From assembly GCF_040702995.1 (NCBI RefSeq), contig NZ_CP159992.1, forward strand, positions 568,501 through 632,500: a stretch of 64,000 nt of DNA, written 5' to 3'. The position numbers and the translations under genes were made by a program. A model generated the notes under the pieces. It was not told where the DNA came from. It did no database searches and was given only the letters and a program-made list of their open reading frames with translations. This stretch comes from Paenibacillus sp. AN1007 (lineage in GTDB: Bacteria > Bacillota > Bacilli > Paenibacillales > Paenibacillaceae). Below, in pieces: positions 7,833 to 16,061 of this stretch (position 1 is its first letter; each line of letters begins with the position of its first letter).

Positions 7833-8811
7833 AAATAAGCGTATACTCGTGACTGGCGGTACGGGATCATGGGGGTATGAGCTTGTCGCTCAACTGCTGC
7901 CCCGGCAGCCGAAAGAAATTATTGTGTACTCCCGCAACGAGTCCAGCCAGGTAGCTATGAGCCGTGACTTTGAAGATCCGCGCCTTCATTTCCGCATTGG
8001 TGATATTCGTGACAAAGACGCTCTGACGGCGGCCTGCCAGCATGTAGATTATGTTTTTCATCTGGCCGCACTCAAGCATGTACCGGTATGTGAAGACCAG
8101 CCGTATGAAGCGCTCAAAACAAACGTCATCGGTACACAGAATGTCATTGAAGCGGCGATTGAGAACAAGGTGAAAAAAGTAATCTATATATCGACTGACA
8201 AAGCGGCCAATCCGTCGAACTTCTACGGAATGACCAAAGCCATCGGTGAGAAATTGATTGTTTATGCCAACCTGCTGCACAGTGATACGAAGTTTGTCAC
8301 GGTGCGAGGCGGCAATGTACTGGGCACTAACGGGAGTGTTGTGCATCTGTTCAAAAACCAGATTCGCCAAAAAGGTCAGGTATCCATTACAGATATGGGC
8401 ATGACCCGGTTCTTCCTCACACTGAAGGACGCAATTACACTGCTGTTCAAAGCTTCGGTGGAAAGCGTTGGCGGAGAAATCTTTGTCATGACGATGCCCA
8501 CGTGCAAAATTGTCGATCTTGCCGAGGTGCTGATTGAAGATTCCGGTGTGGAAAATGTCGCCATCGTAGAACGCGGCGTTCGTCCCGGCGAGAAGATTCA
8601 TGAAATACTCATGAGTGAATTCGAGAGCATGACTACGGTTGTTTACGACGAGCAGTATCTGGTGATTCTGCCTACGCTCGGCATTCCTGGATTGCGAGAG
8701 CACTACACCAACTGCCCGCCCGTGCCGTACAGCAGCTTTAGTTCCGAACATCAGCTGATGACCAAAGAAGAGATTCGTGAAATTCTGAAACGCGGAGGGT
8801 TTCTGTCATGA
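7825..8811 (+). CDS. Polysaccharide-biosynthesis UDP-sugar 4,6-dehydratase (CapE/PseB-like SDR)
   Basis: A 328-residue extended short-chain dehydrogenase/reductase. The NAD-binding motif is TGGTGSWGYEL; YISTDKAANPSNFYGMTK contains the Thr/Ser and the YxxxK pair; the C-terminal signature is MTRFFLTLKDA. The family removes water from UDP-GlcNAc and usually inverts C5, giving a 4-keto-6-deoxy L-sugar. ATG 7825 has GGAGGGA nine bases upstream, which is why I prefer it to the upstream-extended frame. It overlaps the 2-epimerase by eight bases and the next gene by four. Unlike FnlA, the active-site Tyr is present, so it is closer to the PseB/FlaA1 side of the family; the exact product is not certain. 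Confidence 0.85.
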   Translation: MFENKRILVTGGTGSWGYELVAQLLPRQPKEIIVYSRNESSQVAMSRDFEDPRLHFRIGDIRDKDALTAACQHVDYVFHLAALKHVPVCEDQPYEALKTNVIGTQNVIEAAIENKVKKVIYISTDKAANPSNFYGMTKAIGEKLIVYANLLHSDTKFVTVRGGNVLGTNGSVVHLFKNQIRQKGQVSITDMGMTRFFLTLKDAITLLFKASVESVGGEIFVMTMPTCKIVDLAEVLIEDSGVENVAIVERGVRPGEKIHEILMSEFESMTTVVYDEQYLVILPTLGIPGLREHYTNCPPVPYSSFSSEHQLMTKEEIREILKRGGFLS

Positions 8812-9635
8812 AACTGCTGATTCTTGGGGGAAACGGAATGGCGGGCCATATCCTGGTCGACTACTTCCGCCGTCAAGGCGTGCACAGCGTCTTCTACACC
8901 ACCCGGGACGCTGCTGACCCGAATGGTTTGATCCTGGATGTGAATGACAGCTTCATGGTCGACAGGCTTGTAGAAGCGGTGCACCCGGACGTCATCATTA
9001 ATGCGGTTGGGGTGCTGAACAGCTTCGCGGATGAGGATAAAATTGGCGCATATCATATTAACGGTTTTCTGCCGCATCGGCTGCGGCGGATGGCCGATTC
9101 CATCGGTGCACGTCTGATCCATATCAGTACCGATTGTGTATTCAGCGGAGATCGGGGTGCCTACCGGGAGGATGATGTCACGGACGGAACGTCCTCCTAC
9201 GCGATTACGAAAGCACTAGGTGAAGTGCAGGATGAAGGTCATCTGACCATTCGGACTTCCATTATTGGCCCTGAGATCCGGAAAGGCGGCATCGGTCTGA
9301 TGCAGTGGTTCATGTCCAGCACAGGCGAAGTGGGAGGGTACACCCGTGTCTTCTGGAATGGCGTAACGACGCTTGAGCTTGCCAAATGGGTAGACCATTA
9401 TCTGGATTCGCCGGTCAGTGGTCTGATCCATCTTGCTCATCCTGTTCCGGTGAGCAAACATGACCTGCTTGTCCTGTTCCAGCAGGTCTGGAACAAGCAG
9501 GATGTGAAGATTGTACCCGATGACAGTATGGTGCAGGATCGAACGCTGATATCCACCCGCGAGGATGTGAAGACAGACCTGCCGGACTATTCAACTATGC
9601 TGAAGGAGCTGGCATTATGGATGGAGCAGAGCTGA
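8808..9635 (+). CDS. RmlD-like NDP-4-keto-sugar reductase
   Basis: A 275-residue SDR of the dTDP-4-dehydrorhamnose reductase family. The N-terminal GGNGMAGHIL binds NAD(P)H; STDCVFSGDRGAYREDD and SSYAITKALGE carry the catalytic Ser/Thr, Tyr and Lys. It is coupled to the dehydratase by a four-base ATGA overlap. Together with the two genes before it, it gives the order 2-epimerase, 4,6-dehydratase, reductase, the three steps from UDP-GlcNAc to a UDP-6-deoxy-L-HexNAc. A short RmlD-type reductase, as in WbvR, points to L-QuiNAc slightly more than L-FucNAc, whose reductase (CapF/FnlB) has an extra C-terminal domain. That choice is inference. Confidence 0.8.
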   Translation: MKLLILGGNGMAGHILVDYFRRQGVHSVFYTTRDAADPNGLILDVNDSFMVDRLVEAVHPDVIINAVGVLNSFADEDKIGAYHINGFLPHRLRRMADSIGARLIHISTDCVFSGDRGAYREDDVTDGTSSYAITKALGEVQDEGHLTIRTSIIGPEIRKGGIGLMQWFMSSTGEVGGYTRVFWNGVTTLELAKWVDHYLDSPVSGLIHLAHPVPVSKHDLLVLFQQVWNKQDVKIVPDDSMVQDRTLISTREDVKTDLPDYSTMLKELALWMEQS

Positions 9636-10558
9636 CGGGCAAAAAGGTACTGGTTACAGGCGCCTCCGGTTTTACCGGGCGCCATGCGGTAACATATTTT
9701 CAAGGCGCCGGGGCGGACGTTGCAGCTGTCGTCCGGCGGCAGGGTGTTTTTACTTTTGCCGAAAACGTAAGTGTACATGTCTGTGACCTCAATGATAAGC
9801 ATCAAGTGCGGGAATTGATTACCGAGATACAGCCGGATTATGTGCTTCATCTTGCCGGCAAAAATTCGGTGCCGGATTCCTGGGACGATCCGCTGCTTGT
9901 ACTCGAAACAAACGTCATGGCAGTGCTGTATCTGCTGGATGCACTCCGCAGCTGTCCCGATGCCCGGACGGTAATTGTTGGATCAAGACTCAAATATACA
10001 CCGGAGCCCGGACAAATACCTCAGCCACCGCATCCGTACAGCTTGAGCAAGGCGCTGGAAGAGATGGTAACCCTGTCATGGATGTCCCTGTTTGGTCAGC
10101 AGATCATACTGGCCGAACCGGGCAATCTGATTGGTGCCGGTCCATCCACCGGCATCTGTTCCCTGCTTGCACGTCATGTGGCTGCTTGTGAGCAGAAGGG
10201 CATAACGGAAGCGTTCCGATTGTCCGGACGGGATAATACACGTGACTTTCTGGATGTACGGGATGCCGTTCGAGCATACGCAATGCTGCTGCTGCAGGGC
10301 ACCAGCGGCACGGTCTATCCGGTCGTATCCGGGGTGGAGCGGAGCCTTGGCGAGATCGCCGATCTGCTCTTATCCATGACAGAAGCCGAGGTAAAGGTTC
10401 GCTGGGATGGAGCTTCATCCGGGCCTGACGGGGCGGGCAAACAGGAGAGATTATCTGCGCTGCGCAATCTGGGCTGGTCACCGCAGATTCCATTTGAGAC
10501 ATCGCTCCGGGATATTTTGGCGGATGTTCGTACCCAGCAAGGGAGGACGACTGGATGA
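9617..10558 (+). CDS. NAD-dependent epimerase/dehydratase (SDR, GDP-6-deoxy-4-keto-sugar reductase-like)
   Basis: A 313-residue extended SDR with VLVTGASGFTGRHAV, VLHLAGKNSVPDSW, VIVGSRLKYTP and HPYSLSKALEE (YxxxK). ATG 9617 lies after AAGGAG and overlaps the previous gene by 19 bases. The C-terminal DNTRDFLDVRDAVRAY is characteristic of Rmd/GMD-type sugar-nucleotide enzymes. It probably supplies a second sugar or modifies the 6-deoxy sugar of the cluster; the substrate cannot be fixed from sequence. It ends in an ATGA overlap with the following glycosyltransferase. Confidence 0.8.
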   Translation: MDGAELTGKKVLVTGASGFTGRHAVTYFQGAGADVAAVVRRQGVFTFAENVSVHVCDLNDKHQVRELITEIQPDYVLHLAGKNSVPDSWDDPLLVLETNVMAVLYLLDALRSCPDARTVIVGSRLKYTPEPGQIPQPPHPYSLSKALEEMVTLSWMSLFGQQIILAEPGNLIGAGPSTGICSLLARHVAACEQKGITEAFRLSGRDNTRDFLDVRDAVRAYAMLLLQGTSGTVYPVVSGVERSLGEIADLLLSMTEAEVKVRWDGASSGPDGAGKQERLSALRNLGWSPQIPFETSLRDILADVRTQQGRTTG

Positions 10559-11271
10559 ATCCGCGCGTATCCATTGTGATTCCGTTCTATAACTGCCCTT
10601 ATGTGCCGATGGCGATTCAGAGCGCGCTGAACCAGACCTATGCCGAAGTGGAGATTATTGTTGTTAACGACGGTTCCACAAGGCATGAGGATTTGCTCCA
10701 GCCTTATCTGCCGCAGATCAATGTGCTTGGCAAAAGCAACGGCGGCACTGCTTCTGCACTGAATCACGGCATTCGGCATGCCTCCGGGGATTATGTGGCC
10801 TGGCTGAGCTCGGATGATTTCTTTTATCCTGATAAAATTCGTTATCAGCTTGAATTCATGCAGCGTGAAAATGTGCTGGTCTCCCACACGAATTTTCATT
10901 ATATCAATGAACATGCAGCGGTGACCAAAATGCATGGCGGACCTGAACCGATGTCTGAACTGGACTGTCTGCGCCGGTTCAATGGCGGAAATCCGGTGAA
11001 TGGATGCACGGTTATGATTCGCAAGGATTTGTTCAGCGGCGTAGGGCTGTTTGATGAGCTGCTGCCTTATACACATGATCTGGATCTCTGGCTGCGAATC
11101 CTGCTTAATGGTCATCGCTTTCCGTACCTGAATGAGCCGCTTACAGCCTATCGCTGGCATGGGGGGATGGGCTCGATACGTCATGCGGACGTGATCGGCA
11201 GAGAAGCGTCCATGGTCTGGTCGAGATATCGCGAACCGCTGCAGCATCGTATTGCTGCACTTGGCGGTTAG
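10555..11271 (+). CDS. GT2-family glycosyltransferase
   Basis: A 238-residue GT-A glycosyltransferase. It starts VSIVIPFYNCPY, has VVNDGSTRHED, the linker SNGGTASALNHGI and the metal-binding WLSSDD. The acceptor half ends with HDLDLWLRIL and YRWHGGMGS. It has no membrane segment. The start overlaps the SDR stop by four bases, which puts it at the end of the tightly coupled sugar-nucleotide block. It is about 60% alike by eye to the gene at 11533, a recent paralogue. Confidence 0.85.
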   Translation: MNPRVSIVIPFYNCPYVPMAIQSALNQTYAEVEIIVVNDGSTRHEDLLQPYLPQINVLGKSNGGTASALNHGIRHASGDYVAWLSSDDFFYPDKIRYQLEFMQRENVLVSHTNFHYINEHAAVTKMHGGPEPMSELDCLRRFNGGNPVNGCTVMIRKDLFSGVGLFDELLPYTHDLDLWLRILLNGHRFPYLNEPLTAYRWHGGMGSIRHADVIGREASMVWSRYREPLQHRIAALGG

Positions 11272-11276
11272 CGAAT

Positions 11277-11322
11277 AGGCCGTTATGAAGCCGCACGTGC
11301 GTGCTGATTAGCGGCCTGTTTG
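11277..11322 (+). terminator. Possible terminator between two GT2 genes
   Basis: AGGCCG (11277-11282) and CGGCCT (11312-11317) are complementary around a 29-base loop that itself contains GCACGTGC, followed by GTTT. Weak as a terminator. The remaining 200 bases to the next gene contain only its leader (AGGAGATG near 11482 and CGGAGGAAGGGG at 11513). Confidence 0.3.
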
Positions 11323-11532
11323 GCGCGGCCCTTTTGCAAGGGAAATAAAGGTTGGAGAACCGGACTGCATGTGAATCTCTTGACGCGGAGGGGAGTGCGG
11401 CGATTCTGCGACAGGTTACAAAATGTACGTTGACCTCACCGCGAATGCCCGCTACCGCTGCTTGAAACCTTCATATACTGGAGGAGATGCAGTTTTTTAT
11501 ATCAGAGATTCGCGGAGGAAGGGGATGCCCGG

Positions 11533-12249
11533 ATGGAGCCGAAGGTATCAATCGTGATTCCTTTTTATAACTGCCCATATATCGAGCAGGCGGTGCACAG
11601 TGCGCTTCACCAGACATATCCTCATATTGAGGTCATCGTGGTGGACGATGGATCCACCAAACATGTGGAGCGGCTGGAACCGTTTATGGATCAGATTCAT
11701 TACATTCGCAAAGAGAATGGCGGCACAGCGACGGCACTTAACGAAGGCATCAAACATGCGACGGGTGACTTTTTTGTCTGGCTCAGCTCGGATGATGTGA
11801 TGCTGCTGAATCGGGTGGAAAAACAGCTGAAGTTCATGCTTGATGTCAAAGCTTCATTCTGCCATGGTGCGTATCATTACGTGAATGAACAGGGTGAATG
11901 GCTGGATACGGTGCAGCCTGAGGTGGGAAGCCGTCTGGAGGTGCTTCAGGTGCTGATGGAAGGCTGTCCGATCAATGGATGTACGGTAATGGTGGAGATG
12001 GAGGCGTTTGAGCGTTTTGGAGTATTTGACACGGATTTTCGGTATACACATGATTATGAGATGTGGCTGAGACTGTTTCCGCTGTATGAGCTGTTTTATT
12101 TCAATGAACCTCTAATGTGTTACCGCCTGCACGAGTCGATGGGAACGAAAAGACACTTCAAGGAACTGGTCGCGGAGATGGAGCGTGTTCAGGAGAAACA
12201 CCGTCCGATTCTGCTTAACCTGCAGCAGGTTGGCGGGTATTGGAAGTAA
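11533..12249 (+). CDS. GT2-family glycosyltransferase (paralogue)
   Basis: 238 residues, the same length and layout as its neighbour: VSIVIPFYNCPY, VVDDGSTKHVE, ENGGTATALNEGI, WLSSDD, HDYEMWLRLF and YRLHESMGT. ATG 11533 is preferred; GGAGGAAGGGG lies upstream, and a nearer ATG at 11525 is out of frame. The 260-base gap before it suggests it may have its own promoter. It is the last gene of the glycosylation locus. Confidence 0.85.
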   Translation: MEPKVSIVIPFYNCPYIEQAVHSALHQTYPHIEVIVVDDGSTKHVERLEPFMDQIHYIRKENGGTATALNEGIKHATGDFFVWLSSDDVMLLNRVEKQLKFMLDVKASFCHGAYHYVNEQGEWLDTVQPEVGSRLEVLQVLMEGCPINGCTVMVEMEAFERFGVFDTDFRYTHDYEMWLRLFPLYELFYFNEPLMCYRLHESMGTKRHFKELVAEMERVQEKHRPILLNLQQVGGYWK

Positions 12250-12452
12250 CAGATGATTTGTCTGTATTTAAAAGAAGCAGGGCGATAGATAAAGTATTGT
12301 GCAGAAGGGTGAACATCTGGGAAGCAGCAGTTAGATGCTGCAGGGTGGACGCTCTTCTTTTTTGAGATAATCAAGGTAGACTTGGCTGGCATGGAGGAGA
12401 GGGGAAAGGAAATGAAAGGAGGAACTTGGTGTGCATGCGGAGATAGGCAATT

Positions 12453-12466
12453 TCTAGTATACTAGA
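12453..12466. promoter_or_regulatory. Perfect 14-bp palindrome upstream of the GNAT gene
   Basis: TCTAGTATACTAGA is a perfect palindrome about 90 bases before the acetyltransferase start and contains TATACT, which could serve as a -10 element. I find no good -35 at the right distance. A dimeric repressor site is plausible. The rest of the 12250-12557 gap shows nothing I can name. Confidence 0.4.
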
Positions 12467-12557
12467 TGGTAACTTGTACATAGAAGGGACTGAACTATGC
12501 GCAGATATCAATATTGGATAACCAGACGATTATAATTAATTAATGGAGGTTAACGTA

Positions 12558-13106
12558 TTGATTACCGAATTACACACAACAAGACTGTATTTGCGTCCAA
12601 TGAAGGAAGCCGATTCGGCCGGCCTGTTTCAGGTATGGTCCGATCCGGAGGTTGCCCGGTTTATGAATATTTCTCCTTTTAAGGATGAAAAACAAGCGGT
12701 AGAGATGATTCAGATGCTGGCTGATCTCGCCAAGGATCAACAGGCTATCCGCTTCTCGATTATCGAGAAGTCGTCTGGCGCGATTATGGGTTCCTGCGGT
12801 TTCAATTACCTGGATTTTGAACAAGCCAGAGCCGAGATCGGATATGACCTTGCCAAAGCTTATTGGGGTAAGGGGTATGCGGCGGAAGCGGTCACTGCTA
12901 TGTTAACGCACGGTTTCACAACGCTGGAATTAAACCGGATCGAAGCAAAGGTTGATCCTCGAAATGCAAACTCCATCAAGCTTCTGGAGAAGCTTGGATT
13001 TACGCGTGAAGGAACGCTGAGATCTTACGAGAGAGCGGGAACAGAATCAGGAGCAGAAGATACGTTTAACGATTTGTATATGTATTCGAAGCTGGCCTCG
13101 GATTAA
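12558..13106 (+). CDS. GNAT N-acetyltransferase, RimJ/RimL type
   Basis: A 182-residue acetyltransferase that would transfer acetyl from acetyl-CoA to an amine or protein N-terminus. The opening ITELHTTRLYLRPM is typical of the RimJ/RimL group. The CoA-binding loop is AYWGKGYAAEA, followed by VDPRNANSIKLLEKLGF. The TTG at 12558 is chosen because GGAGG sits eight bases before it; an ATG at 12543 would overlap that site and has none itself. It is monocistronic, with a strong terminator behind it. The target is unknown. Confidence 0.8.
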   Translation: MITELHTTRLYLRPMKEADSAGLFQVWSDPEVARFMNISPFKDEKQAVEMIQMLADLAKDQQAIRFSIIEKSSGAIMGSCGFNYLDFEQARAEIGYDLAKAYWGKGYAAEAVTAMLTHGFTTLELNRIEAKVDPRNANSIKLLEKLGFTREGTLRSYERAGTESGAEDTFNDLYMYSKLASD

Positions 13107-13153
13107 GAAAGCGGCGTCAACGGCTGCGCACAAGACATAACTAAACACCTCGA

Positions 13154-13187
13154 AAAGAAGCTGCAGATATAATCTGCGGCTTCTTTC
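13154..13187 (+). terminator. Intrinsic terminator of the GNAT gene
   Basis: AAAGAAGCTGCAGAT and ATCTGCGGCTTCTTT form a 15-bp stem (one G-T pair) around a three-base loop and end in TTTCT. The A-rich left side makes it usable from the minus strand as well, where the gene at 13232 ends. Confidence 0.85.
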
Positions 13188-13231
13188 TAATGCCTGTGAA
13201 GTGGTGCCATACCCGCTTGTATGATGAGATG

Positions 13232-13645
13232 TTAAGGATTGCCGATCTTAAACTCACCTATAATAGTTATGCCATCATGTTCATAGAGGGGAATTACCCG
13301 GCCTTTTGGGTCGAGTGTTAACTGATATTTAGCGGCTTCTTCAGGTGTGGCCGGGTCATCGCCGATTAACTCAGATGAGCGTACATAACCTAACTTGCCA
13401 TCCGTTCCTTGTGCCATAATCAGGTCGGGAGGATGTATCGAATCTACAGGTTTACCATAAGTTTCGCCAGCCTCATTCACTGGATATAACGTTTGAGCTT
13501 CTCCGGAAGCATGGACGGTATTATTATTAAAGGAATCACTGCGTGCATGCTCCGAAACGTAAAAAGCTAATGTAATGACTGCGACTGATACGCTAAATGC
13601 TGCGGCAATAAATCGTTTGAGATTCAAGGAAATCCATCCTTTCAT
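13232..13645 (-). CDS. Hypothetical membrane-anchored extracytoplasmic protein
   Basis: 137 residues with one N-terminal membrane segment (FIAAAFSVSVAVITLAFYV) and an outside domain containing ETYGKPVDSIHPPDLIMAQG and GKLGYVRSSELIGDDPATPE. The latter motif (x-GYVRSxDL-x-G-D-x-P) recurs in Bacillales proteins of unknown function as far as I recall. ATG 13645 gives the longest frame, but TTG 13627 (starting MNLKRFIAAAF) has AAAGGA nine bases upstream and may be the true start. It is a single gene on the minus strand. Confidence 0.65.
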   Translation of the reverse strand: MKGWISLNLKRFIAAAFSVSVAVITLAFYVSEHARSDSFNNNTVHASGEAQTLYPVNEAGETYGKPVDSIHPPDLIMAQGTDGKLGYVRSSELIGDDPATPEEAAKYQLTLDPKGRVIPLYEHDGITIIGEFKIGNP

Positions 13646-13683
13646 GTAAACTTCTGCTATTCAAACTATAGCATAATATTTAC

Positions 13684-13839
13684 TAGGGGGTGTCTGAAAA
13701 CGCAATTTTTTTTGCTGAATGTTCGTTCCAAGCCAGGAAGTTTACCGCAGGCATGCCGGGGCACGTCAAGGGAAAGTGAGCAGCAGGGGGCGAAAAGGGG
13801 GTAAAAGATATACTTCAGCGGGTTTCAAGACACACCCTA
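13684..13839. repeat. MITE-like element with inverted ends
   Basis: The left end AGGGGGTGTCTGAAAACGC and the right end, read on the other strand, AGGGTGTGTCTTGAAACCCGC, are imperfect terminal inverted repeats of about 20 bases enclosing some 115 bases without a coding frame. The GGGTGTCT...AAAC type of end is common among small transposon-derived elements. No clear target duplication is visible. Confidence 0.45.
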
Positions 13840-13867
13840 AAAAGGATGTTCATTCTTTCATCAGTAC

Positions 13868-14038
13868 CTAGTCTTTTTCATTCAAAATAACCATCGATGC
13901 CGGATCGGGGAATACGTAACCTTTCGGCAGTTTCTGCATTAGTTCGTTCATCGTCTTGTAATCCACCTCAATGTGAGGCGTGGAGACGGGAACAGTAAAC
14001 CAGCGATTGTACAGATCACTTGGAACAAGCAGTGTCAT
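13868..14038 (-). CDS. 56-residue protein translationally coupled to a GT4 gene
   Basis: A short frame beginning MTLLVPSDLYNRWF, then VSTPHIEVDYKTMNELMQKL and ending ILNEKD. Its ATG (14038-14036) overlaps the TGA of the glycosyltransferase gene (14037-14035), and GGAGGT lies eight bases upstream inside that gene. Such coupling strongly suggests real translation. It has no membrane segment and no family I recognise. A small partner or regulator of the glycosyltransferase is a fair guess. Confidence 0.65.
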   Translation of the reverse strand: MTLLVPSDLYNRWFTVPVSTPHIEVDYKTMNELMQKLPKGYVFPDPASMVILNEKD

Positions 14039-15273
14039 GTGGAAAGACCTCCTCTATAGATAGCTTCTTCATATACATGCAGTGTTCGCAGGCCCATTTC
14101 CTCTAGAGAGCGGTGCTGCTCAGCCCAGGCTTTGGCGGCTGCACCCACCTTTTTGCGGGTGGTGTCATCCTGAAGCAGTGCATGCAGCAGCTCGCTAAGG
14201 GAGTCGGCATCCTGTGGAGGCACGACCCAACCGGTACGGCCGGGTTCGACCATTTCGGGCATGCCTGCTGTGCCGCTGACAATGACGGGAACACCTGCAA
14301 GCTGTGCCTCGGTAACGGAAAAGGGCTGTGTGTCCTGAAGACTTGGCTGCACATAAATATCGGCATGTTTCAGAAAGGAAGGAATGTTCTCCAGCTTACC
14401 CCAGAATACGATATCTGCAGCAGTGCCAGCTTCGGCAGCCTGACCGCGTAATTCGTCCAGCAGGTTCCCGTCCCCGGCAATCCAGCACACCCAGTCCGAA
14501 CGCTGCTTCTTCAGGCTGGTAAGTGCCTTGATTAGTACATGCACACCCTTGATGTATTCGAGTCTTCCTGTAAAAGCGATGACCTTCTTTCCTGCAGGCG
14601 GACGATGGGGGAACCTGGCAGCTGCAGCCCTGCGATAAGCGGGCAGGTCAACGGCGTACGGAATCTGCCTGAATTTGGTCTCAGGCACGGAGAGTTCGGT
14701 CAGCGTGCTTTTAATCCAATGACTGGACACCAGAATCAGTTCAGACTGCGCTGCACTTCGCTGCTCCAGCGAGAGAAAATAACGTCCGCGTTTGGATTGC
14801 AGATAAGCAGGCAATGTCAGCTGAGGGTTGGAATTTTGCGCATCATAGAAGGCTTCCCGAGCAAGTGCTCCATGGTAACTCGTAACGAGCGGAATATTAC
14901 GCTTCAAGATGCGTTTAACAGCAACAGCTGCAACCGGGTCCTGTGCGTGGATTACATCATATTGCTCCACCCCCAGATGGGCGGCGGCCATCTCGAAAGC
15001 GTATCGGTTCAGCTCGTAATATGCCAGGAGGGAATCCGCTGTGAATTGCGGCAAATCAGTGGGATTCAGCTTGGCCTGCAGCATAGGCCATACCAGACTT
15101 TTTGAGAAGGAGCGATTGAGATTACGGACATACACTTCATTCCTGACACTGTTCGTTCCCATAATATCCACTTCTACACCAAGGGCAGCAAGTCTGTCGG
15201 CGAGCTGTTTGATATATGTCCAGATGCCTCCCATATGTGTCAATTCCCAGTAAGTAACGAGCAGAACTCTCAT
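14035..15273 (-). CDS. GT4-family glycosyltransferase
   Basis: A 412-residue GT-B enzyme. The N-terminal half has VTYWELTHMGGIWTYIKQLA and DVIHAQDPVAA; the C-terminal half has IAFTGRLEYIKGVHVLIKAL, ADIYVQPSLQDTQPFSVTE and GVPVIVSGTAGMPEMV. The usual first Glu of the EX7E motif is Asp here (DTQPFSVTE). The start is well marked by AAGGAGGT. The gene is followed by a coupled small frame. Its role may be in cell-surface glycan or glycolipid synthesis; the acceptor is unknown. Confidence 0.85.
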   Translation of the reverse strand: MRVLLVTYWELTHMGGIWTYIKQLADRLAALGVEVDIMGTNSVRNEVYVRNLNRSFSKSLVWPMLQAKLNPTDLPQFTADSLLAYYELNRYAFEMAAAHLGVEQYDVIHAQDPVAAVAVKRILKRNIPLVTSYHGALAREAFYDAQNSNPQLTLPAYLQSKRGRYFLSLEQRSAAQSELILVSSHWIKSTLTELSVPETKFRQIPYAVDLPAYRRAAAARFPHRPPAGKKVIAFTGRLEYIKGVHVLIKALTSLKKQRSDWVCWIAGDGNLLDELRGQAAEAGTAADIVFWGKLENIPSFLKHADIYVQPSLQDTQPFSVTEAQLAGVPVIVSGTAGMPEMVEPGRTGWVVPPQDADSLSELLHALLQDDTTRKKVGAAAKAWAEQHRSLEEMGLRTLHVYEEAIYRGGLST

Positions 15274-15465
15274 AACGACCTCCTTGTCACGGCCAGCACA
15301 GGCCGAACTTCTATCCTGTTATTCTATGAAAAAAGCGGGGTGTAAGGTCGGGCACTGACTGCAAATCCTCAAATTTGGGTGATTGTAAAAGCCAATGGAC
15401 GAGGGAATGCATATTCTGTCTACAGGGGGAAATCGAAGAATTGAACTCCACAGGAGGGATACGAG

Positions 15466-15825
15466 ATGGCGGCATATATTATCCAGATCCACGAAAATTT
15501 GCTTCAGACATTTATTCCTGTGAAATACATGGATGTGGAGATTGCTTATGTCGGCGACGGGGAAGGAACTGATGTATACGTTGGAGTGGGTGGGATTCAC
15601 GGAGAATTGTATCGAAATCTATTTCATATCGGTTCTGGCTCGCATCAGGAAGTGAGCAGTTATGTTATTCATAATCTAAATGTATCGTGTGAAATCTGTG
15701 AGCTGAAAATCATAAGTAACAGCTCCATACCCAATCATCTGGTCATTCGAATCTACTGTCGTGGTGGTGAAGGACAGTTGATTGGCATACTGTCAGAGCA
15801 TCAGATGACAAAACTTGCTGATTAA
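15466..15825 (+). CDS. Hypothetical protein, 119 residues
   Basis: Starts MAAYIIQIHENLLQTF after AGGAGGGATACGAG. Mixed alpha/beta composition with three Cys in the middle and end (VSCEICELK, IYCRGG), no signal peptide, no membrane segment. It lies alone, divergent from the GT4 gene at 15273 with about 190 bases between them that should hold both promoters. I do not recognise the family. Confidence 0.6.
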   Translation: MAAYIIQIHENLLQTFIPVKYMDVEIAYVGDGEGTDVYVGVGGIHGELYRNLFHIGSGSHQEVSSYVIHNLNVSCEICELKIISNSSIPNHLVIRIYCRGGEGQLIGILSEHQMTKLAD

Positions 15826-15907
15826 TAGGTTCTTAAAGGAAAGGAGCAGGCGAGAAGCTTGGTCCTTTTTTTCGTTTTATTGCTAAACTTGTTCTTTTAA
15901 AAATAGC

Positions 15908-15935
15908 TTGACAGCAAAGGTAATTTGATTAAAAT
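15908..15935 (+). promoter_or_regulatory. Sigma-A promoter of the MFS exporter
   Basis: TTGACA (15908-15913), a 16-base spacer and TAAAAT (15930-15935) match the vegetative consensus closely. Transcription would start near 15942, immediately before the triple repeat at 15947. Confidence 0.7.
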
Positions 15936-15946
15936 TAAACCAGTAT

Positions 15947-15985
15947 AAAACGAAAGTTTAAAACAAAGGTTTAAAACGATGGTTT
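15947..15985. promoter_or_regulatory. Three tandem 13-bp repeats at the transcription start, probable operator
   Basis: AAAACGAAAGTTT, AAAACAAAGGTTT and AAAACGATGGTTT follow one another without gaps. Each unit is itself a short inverted repeat (AAAC...GTTT). Position just downstream of the -10 box suggests repressor binding, as is usual for drug-exporter genes controlled by MarR- or TetR-type proteins. No such regulator gene lies next to the exporter. Confidence 0.6.
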
Positions 15986-16061
15986 GAAAAAATCATAAGT
16001 ATAGGCAGTCTGCTAGCCGGTTCTTCCAGAAGCCGCAGACGCCGGAAAAGAGAGTGGATGC

